Shown here piece after piece: positions 10,072 through 22,363 of a stretch of 64,000 bases of DNA. Source of the stretch: Omphiscola glabra (taxonomy: Eukaryota > Mollusca > Gastropoda > Lymnaeidae). How positions within the stretch are numbered: the first letter of the stretch is position 1; the number at the start of each line of letters is the position of its first letter. A program made the position numbers and the translations under genes. Where the stretch lies: positions 7,786,329-7,850,328 of the forward strand of contig OZ024794.1 of the NCBI GenBank assembly GCA_964017045.1, read 5' to 3'. Under the pieces are notes generated by a model that was not told the DNA's origin, did not search any database, and saw nothing but the letters and a program-made list of their open reading frames with translations.

Positions 10072-11423
10072 CATAGCAACAGTTTTAAAAAAAATCTACA
10101 TATTAACCTACATCTGGACGCCCATTATTTCACCCAGATTCGGACGTCTGTAACCGTCAGGGCTGGGTTGAACACATGACTCCATCACCCCATTTCCAGA
10201 CGCCCCATTGTCATTACCCCATTTCAAGACGCCCCATTTTTACACCGTTCCTTATGGTTTCTTCTATTTTTAAAATGAAAAATCAAGGCACTTAAGCGTA
10301 CTAGAGACTTTAGAATGTCCGGTAACTGACATTATTTCCTTTGCGTAGGTGACCACTAAGTGAACTTGTCTATTTTCAGGGCATTCAACCTTCTAGAAAC
10401 TGGTTTAGTCAATTCAGTGGTTTCATCTAGTCGTCTGAGCAATGGACAACTGAATGTCAAACCTTTATGTCACATCATTAACATATAGACCAATCCATTG
10501 AGACCAATCCATTGAGACCAATCCATTGAGACCAATCCATTGAGACCAATCCATTGAGACCAATCCATTGATACCTGCGTCTAGTTCAGGGGTTCGCGTA
10601 GCAAAGACAATGAAACCACGAAGATTAAACTTGATTCGTTATGAGACGTGGTTGGACTTCCTTGTTTGAAGACTTTGTTGGATTTTTTTTTGCTATGAGA
10701 CGTGGTTGGAAGTCTCTGTTATTTGACGAGGTTGGAATTCTTTTTTATGAGACGTGGTTTGACTTGTTAATTATTAGATAAGGTTTGCAAGCATGCAGTG
10801 CCCGTAGTGTTTTGGCAAGTGATTTGATCTCGGGCCTTATATAGGGAGAAGATATTGTATGCCTTACGGCAGTAAGTCTTTTTTAGCATGCAGTAAGAGT
10901 TTCATTGATTGGCAGTAAGTTTTAAGGGAAATTTTCTCCTATTTAAGTAAAGCTAAATTACTTAGGGGAAATAAACGAAACAAAAAGTAGTAATGAAATA
11001 GAGGAATTAAAAAGAGATATAGCATTTAAGGAAATCCATTTGAAAAGAATTGACGAATTCCATAGATGTGCTAAGTTTTAAATAAAAACTGGTTGAAAGT
11101 CAGTAATTTTGGCCAATATACACGCAACTATATATCATGTCATTATAACCATATATTTATAACGAGTTAACGGTCACATTTATATTTAGAAAATAATTCA
11201 GTTCATTAGGTTGTTTTGTTCAGCACTGTTGGTGTCCATTCAAGCTGTAAAGGCGGTGCGCTACGGAAGTCTTGGGAAACGTGAAGGGGGACTTCCGGTG
11301 AGAGAGTTCAAGCCATTCCCGTCTGATAGGAACAGAAAAGAAATGTGTTTTAAATGGATGACACCGATTCAATGAGGCGATAAGGACTGGTCACAGTCAG
11401 GTGGAGAGGAATATGATTGTAAT
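10072..11423. other. Unassigned sequence with small repeats
   Basis: This holds a weak repeat of CCCATTTC...GACGCCCCATT at 10120-10245, the 14-bp array at 10488-10571, and a thrice-repeated ATGAGACGTGGTTGGA-like word at 10640-10760. I found no LTR that pairs with sequence upstream of the Gypsy relic. Confidence 0.5.
10488..10571. repeat. 14-bp minisatellite (6 exact copies)
   Basis: GACCAATCCATTGA is repeated six times without mismatch, indicating a recent expansion. Confidence 0.95.
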
Positions 11424-11640
11424 ATTGGTGGATTAAGTCGATGGAAGTGGATTAAGTTAATTGTCGTGGATTTGGTCAATTATAATAGATTACGTCAATT
11501 GTAGTAGATTAGGTCTTTTGCGGTGGTTAGGCTGATGGTAATTGACTAGGTCCATTGCAGTGGATTAGGCTGATGGTAATTGACTAAGTGAATTGTAGGG
11601 GATTTGATCAATTTTAGTGGATTATGTCAATTTTTGAAGA
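11424..11640. repeat. Degenerate ~23-bp repeat
   Basis: The words GTGGATTA and GTCAATTGTAG alternate with drift, and AGGCTGATGGTAATTGACTA appears twice. About nine worn units are visible. Confidence 0.65.
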
Positions 11641-12330
11641 CAAAGATTTAGAAAACACAAGGCCTGGTATTTTCCTTTAGGAGGGATGAGTTGGTTCCCT
11701 AGACATCAAATCAACTCTCTCTGCGCACATGAATAACCCAAGGGAATATCATGTGTGGATGATACAGCTTGGCACCAGTAGCGCCGCAGAAGTTGCCGGA
11801 ATTTTCATTGTGTCAATGTCTTACTGACTATTGGACACTAACTCCGGGTTTAAATTCAGAGTTTTCCTTCTCTAGACACGCTGCCGCCCAAGGTTGTGTC
11901 CCTTCTACCTTGTATGTGATAACGATACTAACAATAATAATAATGACATTTTGTATCATGAAAAAAACATGTGTTAGTGGATTATGCTTCGTTGTTATGT
12001 GAGTTGAAGCGTGTAAGCTACTGCGTATTATCTTGTAAGCTACTGTTTATTCTGATATTTTGTGTTAAAATTTGTATGCGCACATAAGCTCAAGTAAAAT
12101 GGTAAACAGACCGGAAAAATGATTTACTAATCATAAATGGACAAATTGTCATGTTTATATATAAAATAATACTAGTATGAGAAAGTACACGCTTGACTAA
12201 TTATTAAATATTCTTCAATTCGTGAAATAACTCAATGTGTCATTTTGTTTCGATTTCTGTTATGGACTGAGATTTTCTGCGAATTAAAGCGGGATAAACT
12301 TAATGTCTTTCCGATGTGTCACACACGACC
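11641..12330. other. Unassigned AT-rich sequence
   Basis: A 77-residue open frame (11769-12002) has a hydrophobic stretch, but it has no splice context or domain I can recognise. I do not call it a gene. Confidence 0.4.
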
Positions 12331-12592
12331 CTATGACAGACAACATATAAATACGGCTCTATTGACCCATACACTGTGACAGGCACCATATAAGTACGGC
12401 TCTATAGACCCATACACTGTGACAGACAACATATAAGTACGGCTCTATAGACCCATACACTGTGACAGGCAACATATAAGTACGGCTCTATTGACCCATA
12501 CACTGTGACAGGCAACATATAAGTACGGCACTATAGACCCATACACTGTGACAGGCAACATATAAGTACGGCTCTATAGACCCATACACTGG
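12331..12592. repeat. 43-bp minisatellite (~6 copies)
   Basis: The unit includes ACATATAAGTACGGCTCTAT and CCCATACACTGTGACAGGC, at an exact 43-bp spacing. Confidence 0.95.
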
Positions 12593-12624
12593 CTTTTGTC
12601 TGAAAGTAAGAAATCTCATTACCA

Positions 12625-13105
12625 CAAAGACAATATCACACATTAAACATCACACAGACAAATTCAAACAACTGGCATCACTGTCACAGACATCACACAG
12701 ACGGCACCCAAACATCACATAGACAGCATCACAAAGAGAACATCATACAAAAACACCACACAGACAAAATCACACAGATAATATCATACAGACAACATCA
12801 CACACATAACATCACACAGCAATCACACATAAAACTCAACACAGCCATTACACAAAAACATCACACAGCCATCATACAGATAACATCACACAGAAAATAT
12901 CACATGGACGACATCACATGGAAAACATCACACATATAAAATCACATAGAAAACATCGCACAGACAATATTATACAGACAATATTACACAGAAAACATCA
13001 AATAGATAACATCACACAGAAAACATTGCACAGAAAACATCACACATACTGCATCACAGTAACACATACAAAAATATCACTCAGACATCGCACAGATAAC
13101 ATCAC
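12625..13105. repeat. Degenerate ~10-12-bp ACATCACACAGA repeat
   Basis: Variants of CATCACACAGACAA and CATCACACAGAAAA recur throughout with irregular spacing. The plus strand is nearly free of G, giving strong strand asymmetry. Confidence 0.85.
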
Positions 13106-14161
13106 ACGCAATGTATCACCAGAAGACCAAGATCTTCAACGACTTGGCCTAATATTGACAAGCTTAAGTTTAAGGTCAAGGACGTCTCCTCGAGACACCC
13201 CCCTTGTCCGGATACTTCACAACAATAGGTCGTCGTGAGAATCAGTTTGAAGGATCTACGATCAGTGTCTCAGTGACCAGGGACCAGCGCCTGGAACACT
13301 TTAACATGGCGATAAACTGTCTTAACCAGATTCATTTCAGATGACAACATCTGGCCATTAGGGTCCGTGCTGTATTAGAACGATTGTAAACTATTTATCC
13401 TAAATCCTAACATTCTTTTTCGATACAACGATCTATTTTAATATGTTTCAAAATTATATTAAACAAACAAAACAAAACAAAAAAATTTAAAGAAAATCTC
13501 GTTTTTTTAATGCTAGCTATGGGCAGCATATGATTCAAGAATTTAAAAAAATCAAAATGTTTGATAGGTAAGGGACTTTCTCTCATTGTCAGACTTCCGT
13601 TCAGTACAATGCCAATGTTTTCTATCTCCTGGAAATCTGGGTATACAATATGTTGTCATCTGGTAAATATGTGATCATTTCTTATATAGGTCAAATCTAT
13701 GAAAATTCACACCCCCCCTTTTTTTTTTTCAAGATGATAAGAGAAATATCATACAGTCTGTGAGTTATTATAATCAGACAATCACCACTTGGGCATATGT
13801 GTGTATGGGGGGGGGGCGGAGGCTATAGATTATTTGTTGGGGGGGGGGGGCTATGGATTATGTATTGGCCCTTGGGAGTGGGAGTGAGTTCAGGCTACGG
13901 ATTTAGGAATTTTACGTGCAGTTCAAGGAATAACAATTAATTAGATTCTGGGTAAGCTTGTTCAAATCTCATGAACATTTTTTATCTGAGCTCGTTTCGA
14001 AAATCTGTTTAACAAGGAAACTGAGGATATTATTTTTAAAAAATTATAAAAAATTGAATAAATATTATTTTAAATATAAATACATAAATATGTATGTGAT
14101 TATAATAACGCATATGCTTTTCTTCTTTTCAATTAGCCGACGGATCACTTTAACACAAGTG
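13106..14161. other. Unassigned sequence with G-runs
   Basis: No gene is seen. G-runs of 9-12 bases near 13808 and 13840 sit in a short repeated context (GGCTATAGATTAT and GGCTATGGATTAT). The region from 13930 is AT-rich. Confidence 0.5.
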
Positions 14162-14169
14162 ATGCTGTT

Positions 14170-14380
14170 CAGAGGCGTAGCGTAGGGAGGTGGGCAGGGG
14201 GGTACATATGTACCCGGGCGCAAGCTAGTTAAGGGAGCCAAAATGTGCTTTGGTGTTATTTTATTGATGAAAATAATGGGTTTGAGAGTTGAAAAAAGGA
14301 AAAGAGGGCGCTTTAAAATGAATCTTGTCCCCAGGCGCGAATCTTGTGCCCGGGCGCCAAGCACTCTAGCTACGCCGCTG
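14170..14380. mobile_element. hAT-family MITE (211 bp) with perfect 8-bp duplication
   Basis: The element starts CAGAGGCGTAGC and ends with the inverse of CAGCGGCGTAGC (one mismatch). ATGCTGTT flanks it at 14162-14169 and 14381-14388. An 8-bp duplication and CAGnGGCGTAGC-type ends are hallmarks of hAT elements. It encodes nothing, so it is non-autonomous. Confidence 0.93.
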
Positions 14381-14544
14381 ATGCTGTTTATTAATAATGT
14401 GGATGTGGGTTGGTGGGTATATATCGAAGACAAAGTTTTTTGTTTGTTGCGATTGTCGACACAATCTAGTGAGCTTAACTTTGATTCGGAACTTTAAATT
14501 TTTTTTTTTTATAGACATTCATCAAGTATTTTAACATTTTGAAC

Positions 14545-14775
14545 AGAACCAGCTCACCGCTGTACTGCAAGTCAATAGCCGTAGGTTTTTTATTCTATTT
14601 GATTTTGTAATTTGAAATTAACTTAATAAATTATTATTTGTAATTAGCCCTAGCTTGGGTATCGTTTCTTTATTACTCTATTTAATTAATGGCGTCGTCC
14701 TTTGATATGTGCTGTTTGCCACGAGCCATAAATATTAAAATGAGAGATTAATCTCTCAACAATATAGTGGTGCGT
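14545..14775 (+). mobile_element. Divergent LTR fragment (3' part)
   Basis: It aligns by eye with 57770-58007 and less closely with the ends of the solo LTRs at 36962 and 39006. Shared words are TGTACTG, GTCAATAGC, TTATTTGTAATTAGCCC, GGTATCGTTTCTT, ACGAGCCATA, and the terminal GCGTAACA. The expected TG-starting half was not recognised. Confidence 0.75.
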
Positions 14776-14974
14776 AACAGCTCAGTCGTACTTTTGGATA
14801 CATGGATAAGATGTGGTTTTAGAAATCGATAAGACAAATAGACTACTAGCCGACAAAGCAAGTACCTTGACCTTCCTCTTGTCCGTTTCTTGAACATGAT
14901 TTTCTTTACAACTTTTGCATGGCATTGTTCTTTATTCATTCCTAGCAAATGGAAATGTTGTAGCTCCGGGCGTC

Positions 14975-15235
14975 ATCTTCCAACTCTCAGCCCCACCTCT
15001 CACTCCACATCTCACCCCACCTCTCACCCCCACATCTCACCCCACATCTCACCCCCCACCTCTCACCCCACATCTCACCCCACATCTCACCCCCACCTCT
15101 CACCCCACATCTCACCCCCACCTCTCACCCCCACATCTCACCCCCACATCTCACCCCACATCTCACCCCCACCTCTCACCCCCACATCTCACCCCCACCT
15201 CTCACCCCAACTCTCACCCTTCAACCCACCTATCG
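14975..15235. repeat. CACCCCACATCT-type minisatellite (~11-12 bp)
   Basis: Mixed units CTCACCCCACAT and CTCACCCCCAC are repeated about 22 times. The plus strand has almost no G. A 290-residue open frame spans this array and the next one, but is Pro/His/Ser/Leu low complexity. Confidence 0.9.
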
Positions 15236-15499
15236 CCACAAACAAATATATGTCATAATTCATCTCCACCCTCCATCTTCACTCCACCTCACCACTCTCC
15301 CCAACTCATACCTTCACCCCACCTCACCACTCTCCCCAACTCATACCTTCACCCCACCTCTCAATACACACTCTCTCACCCCACATCTTACCCCTCACCC
15401 ATAACTCTCACCCCTTACCCCACATCTCTACCCGTGTCTCACCTTTCACCCATCCTTCATCCTTCAACACACCCACCCTTCATCCAACTTCTCATCCTT
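15236..15499. repeat. Degenerate C/T/A-rich repeat between two arrays
   Basis: A segment with CCACTCTCCCCAACTCATAC is present twice in tandem (about 15289 and 15327). The rest is a worn version of the CTCACCCC motif. Confidence 0.65.
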
Positions 15500-15718
15500 C
15501 ACCAGATCTCTCTCCTCACATCTCTCCTCACATCTCTCCTCACATCTCTCCCCACATCTCTCCTCACATCTCTCCTCACATCTCTCCCCACATCTCTCCC
15601 CACATCTCTCCTCACATCTCTCCCCACATCTCTCCTCACATCTCTCCTCACATCTCTCCCCACATCTCACCTCACATCTTTCCTCACATCTCACCCCACA
15701 TCTCTCCATACCTCTCAT
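15500..15718. repeat. 12-bp minisatellite (~18 copies)
   Basis: The unit is CTCACATCTCTC, alternating with CCCACATCTCTC. It is strongly pyrimidine-rich on the plus strand, so it could form triplex-type DNA. Confidence 0.92.
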
Positions 15719-16104
15719 GGCTCACACCATCTCTTTCCCCACATAGCATCCCCCATTCAACCTCTAATTCCAGCTTTCAACCTGTGACCCCCACCTCTCA
15801 CCCCTTCCCCATCTCACTCCCCACCTATCACGATTCACACAACTCTAACCCTTCACCTCCACCTATCCCCCGTCACCCCACTTTAAAATTAACCCTCACC
15901 AACACAGAGTTACAAATCAGTTTTTAAAGAGCTTTCTCTGGCTGAAATAAAGGAGGCACGCTAATGGAATGCTTCCCAATCTAATTGTTAAGGCCAGGGC
16001 GCAGTAATACAATTTTACCAACTGTGCGACTCTGTAAGAGCGCAAAAGTGTTCGTGGTGGAACTACGTACGTGGCCACACCCTTCCCACCAAAATGGGAG
16101 TCAG

Positions 16105-16335
16105 CGCTACCAGACGACACTTACCACCCACATGGTGGTCACCATTAAGAGACGAAACACTTACCACCCGAATGGTGGTCACCGCTAAGAGACGAAACAC
16201 TTGCCACCCGATTGGTGGTCACCGCTAAGAGACGACACACCACCCAAATGGTGGTCACCACTAAGAGACGACACACTTACCACCCGAATGGTGGTCACCG
16301 CTAAGAAAGGACACCACCCAAATGGTGGTCACCGC
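16105..16335. repeat. 36-40-bp minisatellite (~6 copies)
   Basis: The unit contains CCACCCGAATGGTGGTCACC and GCTAAGAGACGA. The CCACC and GGTGG inside each unit form a short inverted repeat. Some units are shorter by loss of ACTT. Confidence 0.9.
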
Positions 16336-16477
16336 TACAAGATTTACAACTCATTAAAAGCTTTAGTTTTAATTTATGTTCAAATAGTTACACAGCAGTA
16401 TACGAATAATAGGGACACATTGACTTAGGATAAAAACCGCTGCAGAAATTCATCATCGTCGCAATGAAATAAACGTA

Positions 16478-16832
16478 TTAAAGGATTGTTCCTTTTAACC
16501 ATTTCAAAGGATTGTTTCTTTTAACCGTATCAAAGAATTGTTTCTTTTAAACGTATCAAAGGATTGTTCCTTTTAACCGTACCAAAGGATTGTTTCTTTT
16601 AACCGTATCAAAGGATTGTTCCTTTTAACCATATCAAAGGATTGTTTCTTTTAACCGTATCAAAGGATTGTTCCTTTTAACCGTATCAAAGGATTGTTCC
16701 TTTAACCGTATCAAAGGATTGTTTCTTTTAACCGTATCAAAGGATTGTTTATTTTAACGTATCTAAGGATTTTTTCTTTTAACCGTACCAAGGAATCTTC
16801 CTTTTAATCGTACCAAAGGATTGTTCCTTTCC
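16478..16832. repeat. 26-bp minisatellite (~13 copies)
   Basis: The unit contains CCGTATCAAAGGATTGTTTC and ends in TTTTAA. Divergence increases towards the right edge. Confidence 0.93.
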
Positions 16833-16879
16833 TTTTTTTTAAAGTACTCAGTGGCTTTTTCTGTGATTTTTGAAGAAAG

Positions 16880-17122
16880 CAATGTAATCGTCCCAATCAA
16901 AAGGAATGTAATCGTCCCAATCAAAGGTAATGTAATCGTCCCAATCAAAGGGAATGTAATCGCCCCAATCAAAGGGAATGTAATCGCCCCAATCAAAGGG
17001 AATGTAATCGCTCCAATCAAAGGGAATGTAATCGCCCCAATCAAAGGGAATGTAATCGCCCCAATCAAAGGGAATGTAATCGTCCCAAACAAAGGGAATG
17101 TAATCGTCCCAATCAAAGGCAT
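16880..17122. repeat. 24-bp minisatellite (10 copies)
   Basis: The unit is close to AATGTAATCGCCCCAATCAA plus AGGG. With 24 bp the frame is fixed, and an eight-residue repeat (GNVIAPIK) is the only product. It lies 50 bp from the 26-bp array but shares no sequence with it. Confidence 0.93.
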
Positions 17123-17701
17123 CATTCTGATTAAGAGAGAGAAATGTTGGAAGTGTAGATCAAGGCCTTAGGCTATTTTCTTTATATGTCTCCCCTCACG
17201 TCAAGGTCAAAACAGAACTGTGGCTTTTTCTTTGAGGCCAAGTCCAGAATTGCTGCCCCTTGATTTTAGGCAATTTAATATGTTGATAATGTCGTGTCCA
17301 ACTAGAGTGTGAAAAGGTGGTGAAAAGAAATGGAGGTTTTCCTGTGAAACAATGTGTTTCGTGGAGATTTCCGATCATTGCCATGGTAACCATAGGAAAA
17401 GAAGTTAAGTTATGAATGAATTCAAAGACATCAGGTGACAGGAGAGAATCTTGGCACCGTACGGATATGAATGAACTCTGATATTTATTATGACTCTGGG
17501 CATACGTTTGAGCAAATATAGTTCTATTAATAGTCACATTTGTTTAAAGAACCATATTTCTATATATCTTATTAGAAAATCTGTTGAGAGCTTTTAAAAC
17601 ATCTTAAATAGGAATGTCCATAACCCAATTTGACACATCTTTTCCAGTACCTCTTCTGCTACTTCTAATCCAAAGTCATCTATCCATTCTTATAATTACT
17701 A
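17123..17701. other. Unassigned sequence
   Basis: A minus-strand open frame of 113 residues (17196-17537) shows no domain, signal peptide or splice context. I do not call it. Confidence 0.4.
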
Positions 17702-17710
17702 TATAATATC

Positions 17711-18009
17711 CGTGTCCGGAAATTTCATCGAAAGAAATTTCGTCGACGGAAAATTAATCGACGGAAATTTGATCGAACAGAAATTTGGTCGAATCGTTTT
17801 TTTAGTTTATAAGTTAAAATTTTGCGTCAAATTTATTTTTGAACGCATTATTTTGGTTTACTATATAGTATAGTGCTTTCAAAAAGAAATTTGATGTAAA
17901 TTTTAACTTCTGAACTGAAAAAAAGATTCGACCAAATTTCCGTTCGATCAAATTACCGTCTATCAATTTTCCGTCGATGAAATTTCTTTCGATCGAATTT
18001 CCGGTAACC
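17711..18009. mobile_element. Foldback element (299 bp) with 9-bp duplication
   Basis: The two halves are inverted copies of each other over about 130 bases. Both carry CCGGAAATT, CGGAAATTTGATCGAAC and GAAATTTGGTCGAAT, and the arms meet near TATATAGTATAG. TATAATATC flanks it at 17702-17710 and 18010-18018. Long arms and a 9-bp duplication fit Mutator-like (MULE) non-autonomous elements, though this is not proven. Confidence 0.88.
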
Positions 18010-18018
18010 TATAATATC

Positions 18019-18447
18019 ACATAACTGATCCAGAACCTTTTCTACCACCTCTTATGTATATTTGCTTCTGGTGCGTCCTGCTTCCTCTTCAACCCCCAAC
18101 TCCACATTTTTATATTAAAAAGAGGCTGTCACGGAGCGAGCCTCATACGTGCTGTCTGAACTCCGGTAATTAGGTTACTGCGGCTGTTGTTTCGTAAGTA
18201 CAAAGTAAACGACACTATCTTCTCGGTCGACTGGTTTTTGTACAACGTCATCTCTATTCCAAGATCCGGCATCTGCCTGTTCCTATCAGTGGGTTATTTC
18301 TTGACTCAAGTACAAACCATTGACGAAGGCAATGCACTCTCACCACGAAATAGGGCAGTAGATTTTGTTGCATGTTATAACAAATAAGAAGTTAACTCAT
18401 TATTAGAACACTTTGAACCACAGGTTCTTTTATCAAAATACCCCGGA
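18019..18447. other. Unassigned sequence
   Basis: A 66-residue plus open frame (18187-18387) has no recognisable domain. No other structure is seen. Confidence 0.4.
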
Positions 18448-18592
18448 AGCGGTGTCAAAAACTGCAACCGGTTAAGTCCTATGGACCCGGTGTCAAAAAC
18501 TGCAGCCGGTTAAGTCCCATGGACCCGGTGTCAAAAACTGCAGCCAGTTAAGTCCTATGAACCCTGTGTAAAAAACTGCACCGGGTAAGTCC
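18448..18592. repeat. 38-bp tandem repeat (~4 copies)
   Basis: The unit contains CGGTGTCAAAAACTGCAGCC and GGTTAAGTCCTATGGAC. The fourth copy is worn. Confidence 0.9.
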
Positions 18593-19893
18593 TATTTTTT
18601 TTAAAAAACTTTTTTTGTATCTCTACAAAATTCATATTTTCATTGCTATTTTGCTGTTTAAAAATAGCTGTAAGTGTTTACTTTTCCCTCCAACGTTGAA
18701 ATAATTGAACCAAACCAGTTACATATCTTTATATCCATGATTTATGTGCATCTACAATGTATTTATGCTAGGGACAGTGTCCTGGCCTAAATTTGAATGT
18801 CAAATGTGATCTTGTTGAAATGATAGACACACTAACCGTCTGCACTCAGGAATTTGGAGGGGTTGATGAGATATTGGGGTGCAGGGAGGATGGCTGGGTT
18901 GAAAGGGAATGAGGGCTGGAGGTCAGGTTAGGGTCGGGATGAAGTTCAGGACAATGGGGCAGAAGTTGGTTGTGGGAATGATAGGGTGGATATTGAAATC
19001 ATTGATGTCCGTAACTTGTTGTTTTTGGCGATATTTCAAAAATCAAAATGGGTTTTATTTGATCTGGTGCCATTCACACAAGGGAAGATGCTCGCCACTG
19101 AACTTATCCATATTCATGACATGACATGACATGACAAGTGCCGTCAAACTTACAGGGCTTGTTTGAAGTAGGCAAACGGATCATCTTGCATTGCATACCA
19201 GTCATCGCCTGGGAAGTTTTCAAAATATTTTCATAAACCATGTATGTAGCCACATGCATTATTATGTTTTTCTTATGTACTATGTGTGTGTGTCTGTGTC
19301 TTTGTGGTGCGTGCGCGCGTGTATGTTTGTTTTGTATGGGAGTGTCTGTCTAAGAGCTAAAAATATGTTTGAAAAACACGTTTTCGTGCAACAAATGTTT
19401 GGCGTGAATAGATGATTACTATTGTTATGGTTGGATATTTGGACGTGTACATCATCTAAAAAATATTTTTAATTTTTGAAATTCATATATTTTTTCCCCA
19501 CAAATATTCTATAGATATGCCGGTGGTTCTCATATTTTTAAAACCTCCATACCTTTGGAAATATGAGAAATATTTTCCGGACGGTTAATGAATAATATTT
19601 AAAAAAAAAATCAATTATATTATAGTAATTAGTAAAATAAAAAAAAATAAATAAATAAAAAATTTGTATAAAATTTTGATAAGGCACCAAACTAGATGCA
19701 TACGCCAATGTTAATGAATAAAATAATCCTGTAGTGGGCCTAGCAAAATCTACTGTATATTTTTAACGTAACCAAACAGTAATATCCAAACATGTGTTAA
19801 ATCTATTTTTAAATCTGTCAAGTAGTGACGTCATCGATCCCATCGCAATGGCCAGTTTCTATGACGTGAGTAATGTAAATATTATACAAAGTG
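18593..19893. other. Unassigned AT-rich sequence
   Basis: It contains a four-fold CATGA microsatellite (about 19113-19136), a TGTG tract (19286-19325) and A-rich DNA. No gene or RNA is supported. Confidence 0.5.
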
Positions 19894-20203
19894 AAAGCAG
19901 TATCAGAACAACTGGAGGTAGTATCAGAACAACTGGAGGTAGTATCAGAACAACTGGAGGTAGTATCAGAACAACTGGAGGTAGTATTAGAACAACTGGA
20001 GGCAGTATCAGAACAACTGGAGGCAGTATCAGAACAACTGGAGGTAGTATCAGAACAACTGGAGGTAGTATCAGAACAACTGGAGGTAGTATCAGAACAA
20101 CTGGAGGTAGTATCAGAACAACTGGAGGTAGTATCAGAACAACTGGAGGCAGTATCAGAACAACTGGAGGTAGTATCAGAACAACTGGAGGTAGTATTCT
20201 GAC
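19894..20203. repeat. 21-bp minisatellite (~14 copies)
   Basis: The unit is AGTATCAGAACAACTGGAGG plus T. Only two sites vary (T/C before AGTAT, and one ATTAG). Because 21 is divisible by three, three frames give fixed seven-residue repeats on both strands; none is specially favoured. Confidence 0.95.
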
Positions 20204-20489
20204 ACTTACATGAAATAAGTTCCCTGTGTTTCGTCTCTCTTCGCGTCATATTCGCGTCATATTGTAAGAGTTCCCTTGATACATCTTTCCTCTATAGTAG
20301 CACAATGATATAGGATTGTAGGGGCTGACTGCGGGAACAGCCTGGGACTAAAACGCCGTTCAGCAGGAATTAACCTCCAAGACATTCTGACCAGGGACTC
20401 CAGAGACTTATAAAACATTTGCACCCAAGGATTCTAAAAATATGTTTTTCGTTTTGGGGTTGCTTTGACACAGTCAGCTTTCCTTTGGT

Positions 20490-20610
20490 GTGGGAGGGGG
20501 AACCTACTTGTCACAATGGCATCATGAGGGTTTAGGAGGGGGAACACACTTGTCACAATGGCATCAGTAGGGTTTGGGAGGGTGAACCCACTTGTCACAA
20601 TGGCATTAAA
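20490..20610. repeat. 42-bp tandem repeat (3 copies)
   Basis: The word CTTGTCACAATGGCAT recurs every 42 bp, each preceded by GGAGGGGGAACC-like sequence. Confidence 0.88.
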
Positions 20611-22239
20611 CGTAATATAAAACATAGTGCGAGAGATGTTAAATTAATTCCGACATGAACATCTGCTTTTATTAAGTTTAATACGTACCACCACCACCAC
20701 CACACACTGCCTTAATGACATGTGAAATGACAACTACAAACAATACTAAACTCCAGTGAGAGCAAAAGGCTATCAACAAAGATATCCTCAATGCAATCTT
20801 CATGACAACAACCAATGTGTTCTATTCGTTAAATTTGTAGACCAATCACGTAGCATCTATAAACTCTTCACTTTTCAATAATGACATTGAACATAAGTAT
20901 ATATAGCGAAGAAAAGGCCTGGCACTCATAAGGACCTCTGTAATACTTTAATGGGCCACAGGTTAAAAAAAAATTGAAATCTTATGTTTTGAGGATGAAC
21001 GTGTTTGGAAAAGCAAATCTTGTATTATCAGAGCCACCGAAACAAGAGCATCTAAAGGTGCAAAGAAAGATGTATTTCATCTAGAGTGCATTGCACTGTA
21101 ACAAACCTGTTCTCGTTTGGGAAAATTCACCGGGTGTTCATCAAAACAAAATAGCTATAAACAAATGTAATGAAGTGAATTGAATAAATCTTATCACGCA
21201 AAATAAAAATTAAAAAAAAATGGGTGAGGGGAGATTCTGTGGGCTTGAAGAAAGCAAGGACACAATGTCCGAAATTTCAGAGGATGGCCTGAATTTAATC
21301 AGTGCCATGAATGGCATACACCTGATTTAACTTAATCCTAGGGCAAAGGTCAGTGACATGGAAATCGTGCGGGGTAATTGTTGGAGGTATCGTGTCTTAT
21401 TTTCGATAGCGTTGAGTAATCGGGTGTGGGATCGATATCCTAGCCGTCCTGATCTGATGCAGTCGGATCGGGTATCGAGTTTTGAGCTAAATGTTTGGCT
21501 GACGCATCGATCCCGGGCTCCAGTGAGCAATAGTTGGAGTAGAAACATTGCTCTGAAATCACTGGACCAAAGCACGTGACTGAGAGTTGGGTTTCATTTA
21601 GCATTGGTCATCGTGTTCGATATCGTGCATTCACTTCGCTGTGCCGTAATCAAATGGGATATCGTGTTTCAGGTTCACTAGTTTACAACCATTTCATTTC
21701 AGTATCGCGTATTGTATAGGGTTACACTTCAAAAAAAAAAAATTAGCTAAATATATGTCTGTTATTTTCTTGCTGAAGCCATACGATGACTCTGTCTTGA
21801 TTAAACCAGGTCATTAAATGAACGCTAAAAACAAAGTTTTTCTTAAACCAAGTCATTAAATGAACGCTAAAAACTAAGTTTTTCCCAAAATGTAGTGTTT
21901 AACAATTGGTGTGGAGTTGAAAATTTGACCAAAAAGTGTATACAAGTAACGCACTTTATAAGAATCCCAATTAATGCTCCCCCCCCCCCGCTCAGGATTT
22001 GCAACCACACCATTTTTTCACGCCCCTGAACTATATTAAAATATTGTAACGACCCACCCACTTTCACGCAGAAGATTTTTTTAACCACCTTTTTTTTAAA
22101 AAAAATATACACAAAACGCACTTGCGATTTTTAAAATTAAGAAACTCGTTTAGCGCAGTTATCGGGAATTTTATTTCATGAAATCAGTGACGTCATTTCT
22201 CTTTCATCTTCCCCTTTGAAAAACAGGGAAAAACTGATA
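20611..22239. other. Unassigned sequence
   Basis: It holds a short CAC microsatellite (20689-20706), a GC-richer patch at 21355-21560 with no recognised product, and the 42-bp direct duplication at 21800-21884. No gene is called. Confidence 0.45.
21800..21884. repeat. 42-bp direct duplication
   Basis: TTAAACC, TCATTAAATGAACGCTAAAA and AAGTTTTTC recur 42 bp apart with about two mismatches, so the duplication is fairly recent. Confidence 0.9.
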
Positions 22240-22363
22240 TATGGGGGCTGGAGATGAAAATTTGATGGCGTGTGTTGTCATCGGCAACGAGTCTATGTGC
22301 CAAGTGTCGACGCGATAGGTTGACGGGAAGTGGGTCAATTAGCCGTCCCAAGATTTTTCCAGC
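22240..22363 (-). repeat. Dispersed 120-bp repeat, copy 3 (minus)
   Basis: Read on the minus strand it matches 44546-44670 closely: GGACGGCTAA, ACCCACTTCCCG, CCTATCGCG, TAGACTCGTT and GACAACACA. It shares an open frame (RLV-DDNT motif) with the 44546 copy. Confidence 0.8.

Noticed and set aside
14915..15787. Plus open frame of 290 codons rich in Pro, His, Ser, Thr
   Set aside because: Low-complexity translation of CACCCCACATCT-type repeats, with no start context or domain.
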